A stretch of DNA of 64,000 nt from Panax quinquefolius (Eukaryota > Streptophyta > Magnoliopsida > Apiales > Araliaceae). The stretch lies in NCBI GenBank assembly GCA_020205615.1, contig CM035151.1, positions 41,908,977 to 41,972,976 on the forward strand, given 5' to 3'. The first letter of the stretch is position 1. The number at the start of each line of letters is the position of its first letter. Below, piece after piece: positions 22,324-34,956 of this stretch. Both the position numbers and the translations under genes were made by a program. The notes beneath the pieces are model-generated. The model did not search any database. It was given only the letters and a program-made list of their open reading frames with translations, and was not told where the DNA came from.

Positions 22324-25300
22324 TGTAACATTCCAGATTTTTAAATGTAAGTTATAAATATTTATTGATTTATATAAATATTTATTGGATATGTTTATTA
22401 TTAAATAAGTAATTGTTCAACTTGATTTAGATGTTTTAGTTAATTATTTATTTGTTAAATAGTTAATGTGTTATGTGGATTGAGTTATGTTATTAAGTTA
22501 TTTATTTAATAAATTGTTATTACATAAAATGTGACAAATAACTATGTGATAAAGAGTTATTAAAATAAATTAAAGTAATTTTAATTTAGTTTTGCGCATA
22601 AGGTTTAAGTATATTAATGCTTTATTTTAAATGATTTGCCAAACAAAGCCTATGGCTTTTGGATTTCTTTTGGATTTTAAATTATTAATAAAATAAAACA
22701 AATATATAAATAAAATATATTTATATTTATAAGTTATACGTTATATGTTTGATAACTGACATAATAAGTAGGCTTATTATTGCCATATCAGTTTTATTCT
22801 ATGTATATTAGTTTTGGTTTACGCTCATTGTTAGTACTTAGTCTATTACTTAGAGAAGTAAGAAAAGATAAAGGAAAAGTTCAGAGAGTTTGAGAGAAAA
22901 ACATGATTTTCAAAGCAAGTCTGTTAACAAAGATTCGTAAGCAATCAAAAAGGTGGGTTTCTCTAACCTTAATATATGTACATATATATATATATATATA
23001 TATGGTTTTATGATGCCTTTTGTCTTTGTTCTTCAACTTTACTGTGTAAAAGATTTTTACAAAACTCTCTATAAACTATGTTGGTATAAATTGGTTAGAG
23101 AAGCATGTGTACGTATAGTTGTAATTGTTATCAATAACATGTCTATATATATATGATTGTATGCTAATTACAGGCTAAAGGAAGAAATTGGTTTTACAGT
23201 GGGTATATAGATGTACGTATATAATTTGAAGAGATATCAAAAATTGTATATATTAATTTTGAAAATTGTGATATTGAACTATACATGTTAATTGATGTAT
23301 ATGTTGGTATGATTGTATTTCAAAAGAATCAAATTTGGTTGATAACAGTGGAATTTCAGTTCACTGTATTTTATTTGTCAACAATGGAGTTTTGAGTTTT
23401 AACCAAATATTATTTTAGTGATTTAAGTCTTTTAAATTTGTTGTTCAATTATTGGTAATTGGTATAGATATGACTATTAACGTGTATGTGTAATTTATAT
23501 AAATTATACATGTGAGTTAGGGCGAATTGTTGTTACAAATTTAAGACAGTAGCTTTGGCTCTATTCTTCAAGTTTGGTTCTGTGAGTTTCGGCGCCCCAG
23601 CGTCAAAATTCACGCTCCAGCGTCAAATCTTGCGCCTTAGCGCCAAAATCGGTATACTGACCATACTTACGCACAGCCATAAGAAGTCGTCATACGAGCC
23701 GCCGGACTTACCATAGCCTTATGAGTCCTTGTATATTTCGTCAAGGGCGAGCGCCACCACAAGACAAATCGTGGAAAGTTGCATGGCCACTTAGCAGAAT
23801 GTTCTGAAATGACTTTTGTCTTGCACAGAAGTCTGAAATTTTGATAATAATACTATAAGACCAAATAAATTCTGTTATTATAGTATTGTAATGTGTTGAA
23901 CGAACATGGTGTTAATACCTAACGAATTTATTATCATTTAGGAATATGATTTGATTACATGGTTAGACATTGAAACCATACGTGATGTAGTGTTGATCAT
24001 GACTAATCATGTCATGTTAATACATATATATAGGATATTGTGATTTGGATTATAATGGTTTAATCTACGCGCAAGGCAAGTTCTCTAACTCCAAAATCTC
24101 GTTGAGTTAATTGTGTTTATACAAGTTTTCTAATCCTAAAGCTTCGTTATGCAAATTTCATGTGATATACTTTATTGAGTAAAGTATTTCCATTAAGCAA
24201 CTTAATTGTATCCAGTTATTCATGATGATACAAGCTTCCCATCTCCACACTTTTGTTGAGATAGTTATTATGATTATGCAAGTTTTTCCTAACTCTAAAC
24301 TTGTTATATTAGCATGCAAGTATCGTTATTCTATTGAAATCAGTTTATTGATCAAGTTATTATTTGTTGTGCATGCTTGATAATAAATTTTAAGATATAA
24401 CCTTAGCTTAATATTGTTCAAAGCAAGGTATGATAGATTATTCAATTGTTATGCTATTAGAATTATTCCTAAAGCATGAACTCATAACGAAATGTTTATT
24501 CAGTCAGGATTATTCAATAACATAGTGTTATTATCTTTTATTCAACTAATCCTTAATTGTTGTCCGTTGAATTCCAAATTTCCTTGAAGTGTATCCAAAC
24601 CAAACTATCTTTGGGGCGGACTTGTACTCAAAATACTGAGATGAACAACCCTATTTATAGGGGTTACGCTTAGTTTTGTACTTTGCGCTGAAATATTTGT
24701 ATACAATACGTGTACGAAGGGTTGATCCCCCTAAGTACCTTAAAGTCATTATGGTCGTATGATCGTAAAAGTTTAAGTTGAAAGATTACTTATAATTGTG
24801 GACAAGGTTCGTGGTCATTAGACCCTCAGTGAATGTTTAAAATATTAATAGAACTCATTGTTCAGTTTTATTGATCCCTGAATGGCAAGGAATGTTAAGA
24901 TGTTAATAGGACTTATTATTTAGTTCAATTAAGCCCCTAAATGGGCAAGGAATGTTTAAGATGTTAATAGAACCTATTGTTCAGTTCTATTGAGCCCCTG
25001 AATGGGCGAGAGAATGTAAAAGTTATTCATTGTGATTTCAAGTGAGCCTTGTTTGCTCACTCTTTGCGTGTAAAATCCTTGACTAAAGATGGAAAAGGGT
25101 GACGTACCTAGCACCAGTAAAGGAAAGGGAAAGATGAACAAGTACTGAAGACTTGTAATAGTTTTGATAGTTTTATTATCAGACTTTGGTTTAAGGATTG
25201 TAATGAAGTTTATTTAAATTTTCCGCATGAATGATTGTTTGTAAAGGTTAGATAACCTGGGAGATTTTATTTTATGAAATTCCTGTATGGGCAGGTTTAT

Positions 25301-25401
25301 TATTCAATTTTATTTATGATTAGGTAGTTATAAATGAATGTTTTGATTACGTGAACACCAAATCTTGAGGTAATGAAGTACCGGGATTTGGGGGTGTCAC
25401 A
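22324..25401 (+). repeat. Element D 3' LTR (3078 bp)
   Basis: It starts TGTAACATTCCAG after the PPT and ends GGGGTGTCACA, followed by TSD ATATA. It matches the 5' LTR closely apart from small indels and the CG-rich patch 23580-23800. A TA run lies at 22981-23003. Confidence 0.9.
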
Positions 25402-25857
25402 ATATATTAAGAACGTCAACGTTCGGTTAGAAAACCCTAGTGATTAATAAGAAATCCTAGAAACCGGTTCTGGAAACCCTAAATTCAGTTTCGGGAATCC
25501 GAAACCTTAATTCGGTGTATAAAATCCTAAATTGAGAACTAAATGGCGGAAGTGTAAATAATTATAAGATTAGTTAGGATAAAGCTTAATTAATTAGCAA
25601 ACCCTAATTTTCAAATTTAGCAGAAAAAAAATTATTTTTCAATTAGAAACCATAATTCGTGAGTTGTAAATCCTAATGACAATTTTGACCCTAATTGCTA
25701 AATTAGCGATTTTAATTAGGAAATGCTAATCCTAATTAGCAATATTTAAATTATGATTAAGAAATTTTAATATAATTAGAAAATCCTAATTATAATTTAG
25801 AAATATTAATTTTCTATTTTTAAAACCTAAATTAGAATATTTAGAAAATTAAATTAC

Positions 25858-25940
25858 AAACCCTAAGGGTTTCAAACCCTAAAACCCTAAGGTTTTCTAA
25901 ACCCTAAACTGTAACCCAAACCCTAAACCCTAAGGGTTTG
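25858..25940 (+). promoter_or_regulatory. Telomere-like AAACCCTAA boxes in A LTR
   Basis: Several AAACCCTAA/CCCTAAGGGTTT motifs are clustered here and again at 31642-31725, 47644-47700 and 62903-62960 in all copies of this LTR family. AAACCCTAA is the plant telo-box found in many promoters; a regulatory role is inference. Runs are too short and irregular for a telomere. Confidence 0.5.
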
Positions 25941-27319
25941 ACCAATTACTAGTATGCCATTAAATTAAAAGGAAAAAGACCAAAATGCCCTTTTCTTAAA
26001 ACCTAAGCAAAAGATATGGCAAATCTTGTGAGTCATCAAGCCTAAGGATTAGCCCATATGTCTAAAATCTTAGCATTCTCAGCCAATACAATGCCAACCT
26101 AGCAACTAGATTCAATGGATCTAATTATAAGAGATTTAAAGTAAGAAAATACTTACTTTATTTTTCATTATTGCCAAGACCATTCTCTCTCTTCAATTTC
26201 GAAATCAAGAGTGAGAGAGAGAGAGAAGTTAAGTAATGATCATCTCTAAGTCTTTCAAGAACAGAATTCAAAGATCAAAAATCAAAAATCAAAGCTAAGA
26301 AGGTATGAACCCTAATTTTTCTAAATCTTTAATCTGATGTTAGTTGTTGTAAGTTGTTGGTTAAAGATGTGTTATAAGGTGTCTTTAAGTGATCTGGGTT
26401 GATAGATCATAGATCTATAACACTTAGATGCACGAATCAAGCATTTTTAGTAATTTGGAAAAAATGTCAAAAAGTGGCCTGACAGTCATATGTCAAAGGC
26501 CATAGATCTTTCTCTGTTTTAGATATATGTTATTTTATGTTATACATGTGTTCTATGTCATGAGGACTTTCATATGAAGCTAGAAACAAGGCTAGATCAT
26601 TAGTAGATTAAAAGATACGAGCAGTCAAACTGCGTTGACCGGCCACGAATGACTGTTTCTAGGTAACCTAGTTTGCCCAGAAAAGTCTGACAGTGATTTT
26701 CTAGACCATTGATCTTGCTGTATGTTCATGTTTTGGCAACGTTATTATGTTTTTATTGTAGCCTGAAATGACGACTACATACTAAAGGTTTTAGAACACC
26801 AAGATCTTGAACAGAATAGTAGATAATCATGGTCAAACCACCATTGACCAACTTCTCGGAAGAAGATTCTGGGTAACCCAGAATCTTCAAGAACCGATTC
26901 CTGACCACTAGTTTGACCGGCCTTAATAGCTTAGATCTATTGTTGTTAAGTTAATATTAGGTTATGTAGTTGTACATGGACATGAGTACTACACAATGGA
27001 ACCTTAATATTACATTAATAATACCTGGAAGGCCTAGATCCGGAGGATCAAAGTAAGACCTAAGAACTGTTCTTCATTTTTGGAAAACCCAGAAATGAAG
27101 AATAACACTGACACGCTTTTCTGCAGCTTAGATCTTGCGTTTAAGTAATGTTTTGGCCATGAACTCAGTTTCTGGTTGTAGTATTACATGAATACTACGT
27201 CATTAAAACTTTAGGAGCCCAAAAAAATAATTATTTCATAGATTTAATCTTGGTCAAACAAGCCACCCAGTAATTGGCGATGAAGCTCAAGAACACTTAA
27301 GAACAGCCTAAAGAACACT

Positions 27320-27343
27320 TATAGCGACGGGTGTGTCGCTATA
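27320..27343 (+). other. TATAGCGAC hairpin in A LTR
   Basis: TATAGCGAC, six-base loop GGGTGT, GTCGCTATA: a perfect 9-bp stem. The other A LTR keeps a 10-bp stem (33101-33110 with 33117-33126) although one loop base differs. The B LTRs keep only the GTCGCTATAGGG half (near 46224 and 51903). Confidence 0.75.
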
Positions 27344-29051
27344 GGGCCCTTTAGCAACGGTTTTATTATTATTTATTTTCTGATTTTCTGGAAATTATAT
27401 AAAAATAGATAAAAATGGTTTTTAATTATTAAAAATATATAATAAATTTCAAAAAATTATTTTAAAGTCTGAAAAATAGTTTTTAATTATTTAGAGTATA
27501 TTTCATAAATATTTAATATTTTTGGAATACAAATGGTATTTAATTTATTTCATTATAATATTAAATAAATTATTTTAAAATGATTTAAATACATGAAAAA
27601 TCATGAAAAATAATATTATGGTATAATAAAATATTTTAAGTTATTTTAAGTGACTTTTAATATTTTGTGATGAATTTCATTAATTGATCCATATTAATGA
27701 TAATTAGTTTATTTAATAAGTATATTAAATAAATTATGGAAAAATAGAATAAATGATTTAAAAATCATATGAAATTAATTTAAATGATATAAAAATGTTT
27801 TAAGTTATAAAATAATTGTTTTGATATTTTTCATGAAAATATTAATATTTTAATATTAATATCAATTATCGAATAATGGATTTAATTGTTTAAAAATCAT
27901 ATAAATATGATTTTAAGGTATTAAAAATACTTTGTGATATTATAAATATATTATAATATTATGAGATGATTTTTATTAATATTTAGTATTAAGTAAATAT
28001 TAATGATAAAAGAATTATGTGGTATTTAATTAAGTTAAACACGTTATTAATGATTGAAAATTTACGATAAATAGTAATAATTATTTAAAAAATTATTACG
28101 AACTTATGAAAATTATTTTGACTGCTTAGAAAATTGTCTAAGTTAACTGTTAAGTGTTAGGCAGAGTTTAATTGAACTTAAACTCGAAGAATTGTCCGAC
28201 TAGACCGTCGGGACGTTAGAACATTGTCGAAATCAAGATAGACTGCAATAGTTTGACTTGATACCGTGTCTTATGTGTGTAATAGACTAATAGGGTTATG
28301 TGTTATGTGTAATGTGTTTAGGTTATTTTATAAATTGTGATGATATTATTCTAACTTAGCAATCGATATTATTTATATATTAGGTTCGGATAAAGCGTTA
28401 TAAATTGTGTAGCGGTAATCAACGGTTCAGGCAAGTTTGTTTTTACTTAACTCTATTAAGAGTTGTTTTATTCGGATAAGCTTATGGTTAATCATTGTTG
28501 GTTGCCAGGAATTGTACTCTGTACATATTGCATGTATAAGTCAGATATTAAAGGCTGATCACCTTCATTACCCTTCGGTTCAGATATATTTGTTCATGTT
28601 CAATACTTGTACAGTCAAAGTTTTGTTCCTGCTAGTTCACAATTATATTGTTAAATTATAGCCAGCCAATTATTCAAATCATTTTAATCATGATATATCG
28701 TTATATTGTTGAATTTAAACTTGTTGGGAAATCCTTATGCTCACCCTTGCTATATCATGATAAACATTGCAAATTAAGACGAACGTGTCAGATACAGGAA
28801 AAGATTAAAGAAAGTTCCAGCTTTAGTTTATGTATGCGATTAGAAATGTAATAGTGTAGTTTGATAATAAAGTTATGTGTTAGATAGTTATGAATTATGT
28901 ATTAAGTTAAGGTTACTCGACCTTGAGGAATAGTGTGTAATGTATTGTATAAACAATTTATGTTTATATTTTCTTCAAATAGTAATAGTTGTATAGAATA
29001 ATCGAACCGGATTCGCGGTGATTTGGGACCTCGAATTCGGGGGCCGTCAGA

Positions 29052-30929
29052 GTTGGTATCAGAGCTATAGGTTATGAACCTTAGGTAGGAATACCTGAGA
29101 CTAATAACCGAAGTGATTAGGATAAGTACTAACTCAAATATAGTTAGTCGGTCGGTAAGATTCAAAGACGAATCTCGGCGAGTTATAAGATATAGAGTTC
29201 CCTAACTCTGATAATAAAGTTGAACAGTAGTGGTGAATAGATAGAGTCTAAAGGACTAAAAGAACAGTGATAGGAGATCGTAAAACAAAACGATCAAGAT
29301 ATAGAAATGAATCGTAATATATACGATAAGATCACCCCGTGATCTGATAAGGTGATAGCCGGGGGAAGAATCAATCTAATGATTGAAAATTTTATAGCAA
29401 GATGTTGTGTGTAAGTTGTACTATGAAATTGTACTATGAAAACTCATGAAAGAGTTATGAATTATGAATATGGATTAAATGAAATTCGTATTGAAAAGGG
29501 GGTTAGTGTTAGGTGGGGATTCAATTGAGGATTCATGTCGGCGGCTGAGTTGTATGATTCCTTGTATGGGCGGGGAATTGTACTTGGTGTAAAAACTACT
29601 TATTTCTGGCAATGAGAATCATTGAAATGTTTGTGTCGCGCTATTTGATATATGCATGTTAAGAGGGTGATTCATTTCTCATGTGTATAACAGATAGATA
29701 GGTCATTGGTAGAGGATATAAGGTTAAGTACGAATTCTTAAAACTCATACTTATGTGACATTCTTGACTCATAGTTATATGAAATGTTTATGAACCCCCC
29801 AGTGAATGGACGCCAAAGGTCTAACTAGGACAAGTTCTTAAACTCATATGATTGTGGCAAGTAAATGAACTCATAAGTGTGGTTTGACGAACTGGGTATA
29901 GTTGTGTGTAAATGGAGTATTAAGAATAATAGGAATAGATAGATTGTTAAGCAAATGATTATTAGTGGAGACATAAGTTTTCCAAAACTCCTAGCTATGC
30001 TAGACTTCAAAATTTTGACATCAAGCTAAATACGCACTATGTGCTTTTAAAAAAAATAAAAAAAATAATATTGTAGACTCGTAATCATTTTTGAAATGGT
30101 TTAAAGAATAGTCTATGCTACTTATTTCAGCTAGACGCAAATATTTTGAAATATCAAAATTTATTTTATTTATCACTCATGTACCATGTAACCTGGTGCA
30201 GAGATGATAAAAATTTGATGGAGTTGTAAATACAGGAATACTTAGTGTGAATTTGATCTAAAATCGTTGTTCCACTATTGTATGATGTGTTATGACAAAG
30301 TCATACAATGACGGCATCCTCAAACGGACTGTTAATACAGTACGGCATCGTGACGTCATTCTCAAAAATATTTTCAAAAATTTTAATTTGCCAACGGGGT
30401 TTGGTTACACTTTAAATTCAATTGAATTGAATTATTGATATGAGTATATGCTATTCGATTCAGCTAGACTAATGTTATGAAAACTCTAAAGTGTTCATTG
30501 AAAGAAATTTCCCGAACCAAATTGCTTTGGTACGGAATCCTATGATAAGACTGAGGTGAACTATGTTGTTTAGATAAATAATCCAATCAAGTAGCGTAAA
30601 TATTCGCTATACATAATTAATACGTTATGCATGACGTAAAAGTACAATAGGTTGATCACCTAAAGTACTAGCAACGGTAGTTTACCTTCTTTGTGATTGT
30701 AAACATACTAAGTAATGAATTGTTTTGCGGTATGATCAATACCGTTAAAACTATGTGTTCATGGTCTATATGACCCCTCAGCACAATTTGAAAACTTTTA
30801 CTCTTGTGAGTGGTGTATTGGGTAGCATGAGCGAATGTGTGAGAATGGTGTATGATGAATGGTGAATGGTTCAAGGTGTAAGGTGTAAAAGTAAATTTCG
30901 GGGACGAAATTTTTAGAAGAAGGGGTGAA
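29052..30929 (+). other. Element A interior: PBS, non-coding body, hairpin and PPT
   Basis: PBS TGGTATCAGAGC is at 29054-29065. The body has no ORF with a recognisable domain; short open frames are on both strands and broken in relatives. A perfect stem AAATTTCG/CGAAATTT with loop GGGA lies at 30893-30912, followed by the purine tract AGAAGAAGGGGTGAA (30915-30929) directly before the 3' LTR. The related B interior (48418-50192) is similar in length and also non-coding, so the lack of coding belongs to the family and is not a one-off deletion. Confidence 0.85.
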
Positions 30930-33900
30930 TGTGACAACCCGAGAATTTTGAATATTTTAAAAAATTATTAATTGATTTAAGGTTCAAAATTAGAACCTGG
31001 ACAGAAAATAAGTGTATGCGTTTGATATTTTTAAGATAGAATTTTGAGGATTTCAAAATTTTGTGAATGATTTAAGTGAATTTTTCAGGATTAGGGAATA
31101 AGCGTTTATGTTCTGTGTATATGTGTGCATGATGTGGTTAAGGGTCAAGGGTTGACCAGATAAACGATATCTGTAACAAACCCTAATTATATATTAAGAA
31201 CGTCAACGTTCGGTTAGAAAACCCTAGTGATTACTAGGAGATCCTAGAAACCGGTTCTGGAAACTCTAAATTTAGTTTCGGGAATCTGAAACCTTAATTC
31301 GGTGTATAAAATCCTAAATTGGGAACTTAATGGCGTAAGTGTAAATAATTATAAGATTATTTAGGATAAAGCTTAATTAATTAGCAAACCCTAATTTTTA
31401 AATTTAGAAAAAAAAAATTATTTTTCTATTAGAACCCTAATTCGTGGGTTGAAAATCCTAATGACAATTTTGACCCTAATTGCTAAATTAGCGATTTTAA
31501 TTAGGAAATTCTAATCCTAATTAGCAATATTTAAATTATGATTAAGAAATTTTAATATAATTAGAAAATCCTAATTATAATTTAGAAATATTAGTTTTCT
31601 ATTTTTAAAACCTAAATTAGAAAATTTAGAAAATTAAATTGCAAACCCTAAGGGTTTCAAACCATAAAACCCTAAGGTTTTCTAAACCCTAAACCCAAAC
31701 CCAAACCCTAAACCCTAAGGGTTTGGCCAATTACTAGTATGCCATTAAATTAAAAGAAAAAAGACCAAAATGCCTTTTTCTTAAAACCTAAGCAAAAGAT
31801 ATGGCAAATCTTGTGAGTCATCAAGCCTAAGGATTAGCCCATATGTCTAAAATCTTAGCAATCTCAGCCAATACAATGCCACCTAGCAACTAGATTCAAT
31901 GGATCTAATTATAAGAGATTTAAAGTAAGAAAATACTTACTTTATTTTTCATTATTGCCAAGACCATTCTCTCTCTTCAATTTCGAAATCTAGAGTGAGA
32001 GAGAGAGAAGTTAAGTCATGATCATCTCTAAGTCTTTCAAGAATAGAATTCAAAGATCAAAAATTAAAAATCAAAGCTAAGAAGGTATGAACCCTAATTT
32101 TTCTAAATCTTTAATCTGATCTTAGTTGTTGTAAGTTGTTGGTTAAAGATGTGTTATAAGGTGTCTTTAAGTGATCTAGGTTGATAGATCATAGATCTAT
32201 AACACTTAGATGCACGAATCAAGAATTTTTAGTAATTTGGAAAAAATGTCAAAAAGTGGTCTGACCGTCATATGTCAGAGGCCCTAGATCTTTCTCTGTT
32301 TTAGATATATGTTGTTTTATGTTATACATGTGTTCTATGTCATGAGGACTTCCATATGAAGCTAGAAACAAGGCCAGATCATTAGTGGATTGAAAGATAC
32401 GAGCAGTCAAACTGTATTGACCGGCCACGAATGACTGTTTCTAGGTAACCTAGTTTGCCCAGAAAAGTCTAACAGTGATTTTCTAGACCATTGATCTTGC
32501 TGTATGTTCATGTTTTGGCCACGTTATTGTGTTTTTATTGTAGCATGAAATGACAACTACATACTAAAGGTTTTAGAACACCAAGATCTTGAACAGAATA
32601 GTAGATAATCATGGTCAAACCACCACTGACCAACTTCTCAGAAGAAGATTCTGGGTAACCCAGAATCTTCAAGAACCGATTCCTGACCACTAGTTTGACC
32701 GGCCTTGATAGCTTAGATCTGTTGTTGTTAAGATAATCTGAGGTTATGTAGTTGTACAGGGACATGTGTACTACACAATAGAACCTTAATATTACATTAA
32801 TAATACCTGGAAGGCCTAGATCCAGAGGCTCAAAGTAAGACCTAACAACAGTTCTTCATTTTTGGAAAACCTAGAAATGAAGAACAGCCTTGACACGCTT
32901 TTCTGCAGCTTAGATCTTGCGTTTAAGTAATGTTTTGGCCATGAACTCAGTTTCTGGTTGTAGTATTACATGAATACTACATCATTAAAACTTTAGGAGC
33001 CAAGAAAAATAATTAGATCATAGATTTAATCTTGGTCAAACAAGCCACCCAGTAACTGGCGATGAAGCTCAAGAACACTCAAGAAAAGCCTAAAGAACAA
33101 CTATAGCGACGGGTCTGTCGCTATAGGGCCCTTTAGCGACGGTTTTATTATTATTTATTTTTTGATTTTCTAAAAATTATTTAAAAATAGATAAAAATAG
33201 TTTTTAATTATTAAAAATACATAATAAATTCCGAAAAATTATTTTAAAGTCTGAAAAAATAGTTTTTAATTATTTAGAGTATATTTCATAAATATTTAAT
33301 ATTTTTGGAATATAAATGGTATTTAATTTATTTAATTATAATATTAAATAAATTATTTTAAAAATGATTTAAATACATGAAAATAATATTATGGTATAAT
33401 AAAATATTTTAAGTTATTTTAAGTGACTTTTAATATTTTGTGATGAATTTCATTAATTAATCCATATTAATGATAATTAGTTTATTTAATAAGTATATTA
33501 AATAAATTATGGAAAAATTGAATAAATGATTTAAAATCATATTAAATTGATTTAAGTGATATAAAATGTTTTAATTTATAAAATATAACTTTTGATATTT
33601 TGTCATGAAAATATTAATATTTTAATATTAATATCAATTATCGGATAATGGATTTAAGTGTTTTAAAATCATATAAATATGATTTTAAGGTATTAAAAAT
33701 ACTTTGTGATATTATAAATATATTATAATATTATGACATGATTTTCATTAATATTTAGTATTAAGTAAATATTAATGATAAAAGAATTATGTGGTATTTA
33801 ATTCAGTTAAATACGTTATTAATGATTGAAAATTTACGATAAATAGTAATAATTATTTAAAAAATTATTACAAAGTTATGAAAATTATTTTGACTGCTTA

Positions 33901-34825
33901 GAAAATTGTCTAAGTTAACTATTAAGTGTTAGGCAGAGTTTAATTGAACTTAAACTCGAAGAATTGTCCAACTAAACCGTCGGGACGTTAGAACTTTGTC
34001 GGAATCAAGATAGACTGCAATAGTTTGACTTGATACCGTGTCTTATATGTGTAATAGACTAATAGGGTTATGTGTTAAGTGTAATGTGTTTAGGTTATTT
34101 TATAAATTATGATGATATTATTCTAACATAGCAATCAATATTATTTATATATTAGGTTCGGATAAAGCGTTATAAATTGCGTAGCGGTAATCAACTGTTC
34201 AGGCAAGTTTGTTTTTACTTAACTCTATTAAGGGTTGTTTTATTCGGATAAACTTATGGTTAATCATTGTTGGTTGCCAGGAATTGTACTCTGTACATAT
34301 TGCATGTATAAGTCAGATATTAAAGGCTGATCACCTTCATTACCCTTCGGTTCAGATATATTTGTTCATGTTCAATACTTGTTCAGTCAAAGTTTTGTTC
34401 CTGCTAGTTCACAATTATATTGTTGAATTATAGCCTGCCAATTATTCAAATCATTTCAATCATGATATATCGTTATATTGTTGAATTTAAACTTGCTGGC
34501 CAATCCTTATGCTCACCCTTGCTATATCATGATAAACATTGCAGATTAAGACGAACACATCGGATACAGGAAAAGATTAAAGAAAGTTCTAGCTTTAGTT
34601 TATGTATGCGATTAGAAATGTAATAGTGTAGTTTGAAAATAAAGTTATATGTTAGATAGTTATGAATTGTATATTAAGTTAAGGTTACTCGACCTTGGGG
34701 AATAGTGTGTAATGTATTGTATAAACAATTTATGTTTATATTTTCCGCAAATAGTAATAGTTATATAGAATGATCGAACCGGATCCCCGTAGTGATTCGG
34801 GACATCGGATTCGGGAGCCGTCACA
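30930..34825 (+). repeat. Element A 3' LTR (3896 bp)
   Basis: An uninterrupted copy from TGTGACAACCCG to GGGAGCCGTCACA, followed by TSD TCTTA. It shows the empty site of the element D insertion (AATTATATATTAAG near 31184). Telo-boxes are at 31642-31725, a GA run near 31993-32008, and the hairpin at 33101-33126. Confidence 0.92.
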
Positions 34826-34956
34826 TCTTACGTAGTTCAGGCTTGGCTTGAATGGTTTTGATTTTGAGCTTGGTTTGAGGGGATTTTAATTTTTTTTTAG
34901 TTTGCTTTAAAGGGTTTTCTTGAATTTTTCTAGTTTGACCGCACCATAGATGGCTG
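34826..34956 (+). other. Pre-insertion sequence right of element A
   Basis: It begins with TSD copy TCTTA then CGTAGTTCAGG and ends in ACCGCACCATAGATGGCTG, the start of a second unit of the repeat seen at 13080. It is cut off there by the C0 LTR. No gene is visible. Confidence 0.5.

Larger units (their letters stand above)
13392..25401 (+). mobile_element. Element D: chromovirus-type Ty3/gypsy (Tekay/Del-like), nested in A
   Basis: A 12.0-kb element with LTRs 13392-16495 and 22324-25401, PBS, extra upstream ORF, gag, protease, RT, RNase H, integrase, C-terminal chromodomain-like tail and PPT, in Ty3/gypsy order. TSD ATATA flanks it (13387-13391 and 25402-25406), and the uninterrupted sequence is visible in the other A LTR near 31187. 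Long LTRs, initiator-Met PBS and the chromodomain tail fit the Tekay/Del lineage. Multiple stops and at least two frameshifts mean it no longer encodes its proteins. Confidence 0.9.
25407..29051 (+). repeat. Element A 5' LTR, second part
   Basis: It continues the LTR broken at 13391 and matches 31190-34825; combined length about 3.9 kb. It holds telomere-like CCCTAAA boxes (25858-25940), a GA run (26211-26226), a hairpin (27320-27343), a very AT-rich block (27360-28130) and GCTCACCCTTGC at 28739. The end reads GTCAGA instead of GTCACA. Short ORFs at 28437-28851 recur in the other LTR copy but resemble no protein I know. Confidence 0.88.
13134..34825 (+). mobile_element. Element A: non-coding LTR retrotransposon (LARD-like), 5-bp TSD
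   Basis: LTRs at 13134-29051 (split by element D) and 30930-34825 share TGTGACAACCCGAG...GCCGTCACA-type ends. TSD TCTTA is present at 13129-13133 and 34826-34830. The interior (29052-30929) has PBS TGGTATCAGAGC and a polypurine tract but no protein coding. Long LTRs with a short non-coding interior fit large retrotransposon derivatives (LARDs), which move with enzymes of another element. PBS and LTR end style are those of chromovirus-type Ty3/gypsy elements. Confidence 0.88.

Noticed and set aside
25858..25940. Telomere or interstitial telomeric repeat
   Set aside because: Motifs are irregular, interrupted and occur at the same place in four LTR copies, so they are part of the LTR.
28437..28851. 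ORFs in the A LTR, repeated at 34209-34623
   Set aside because: They recur only because the LTR is repeated; no domain or coding bias was recognised.
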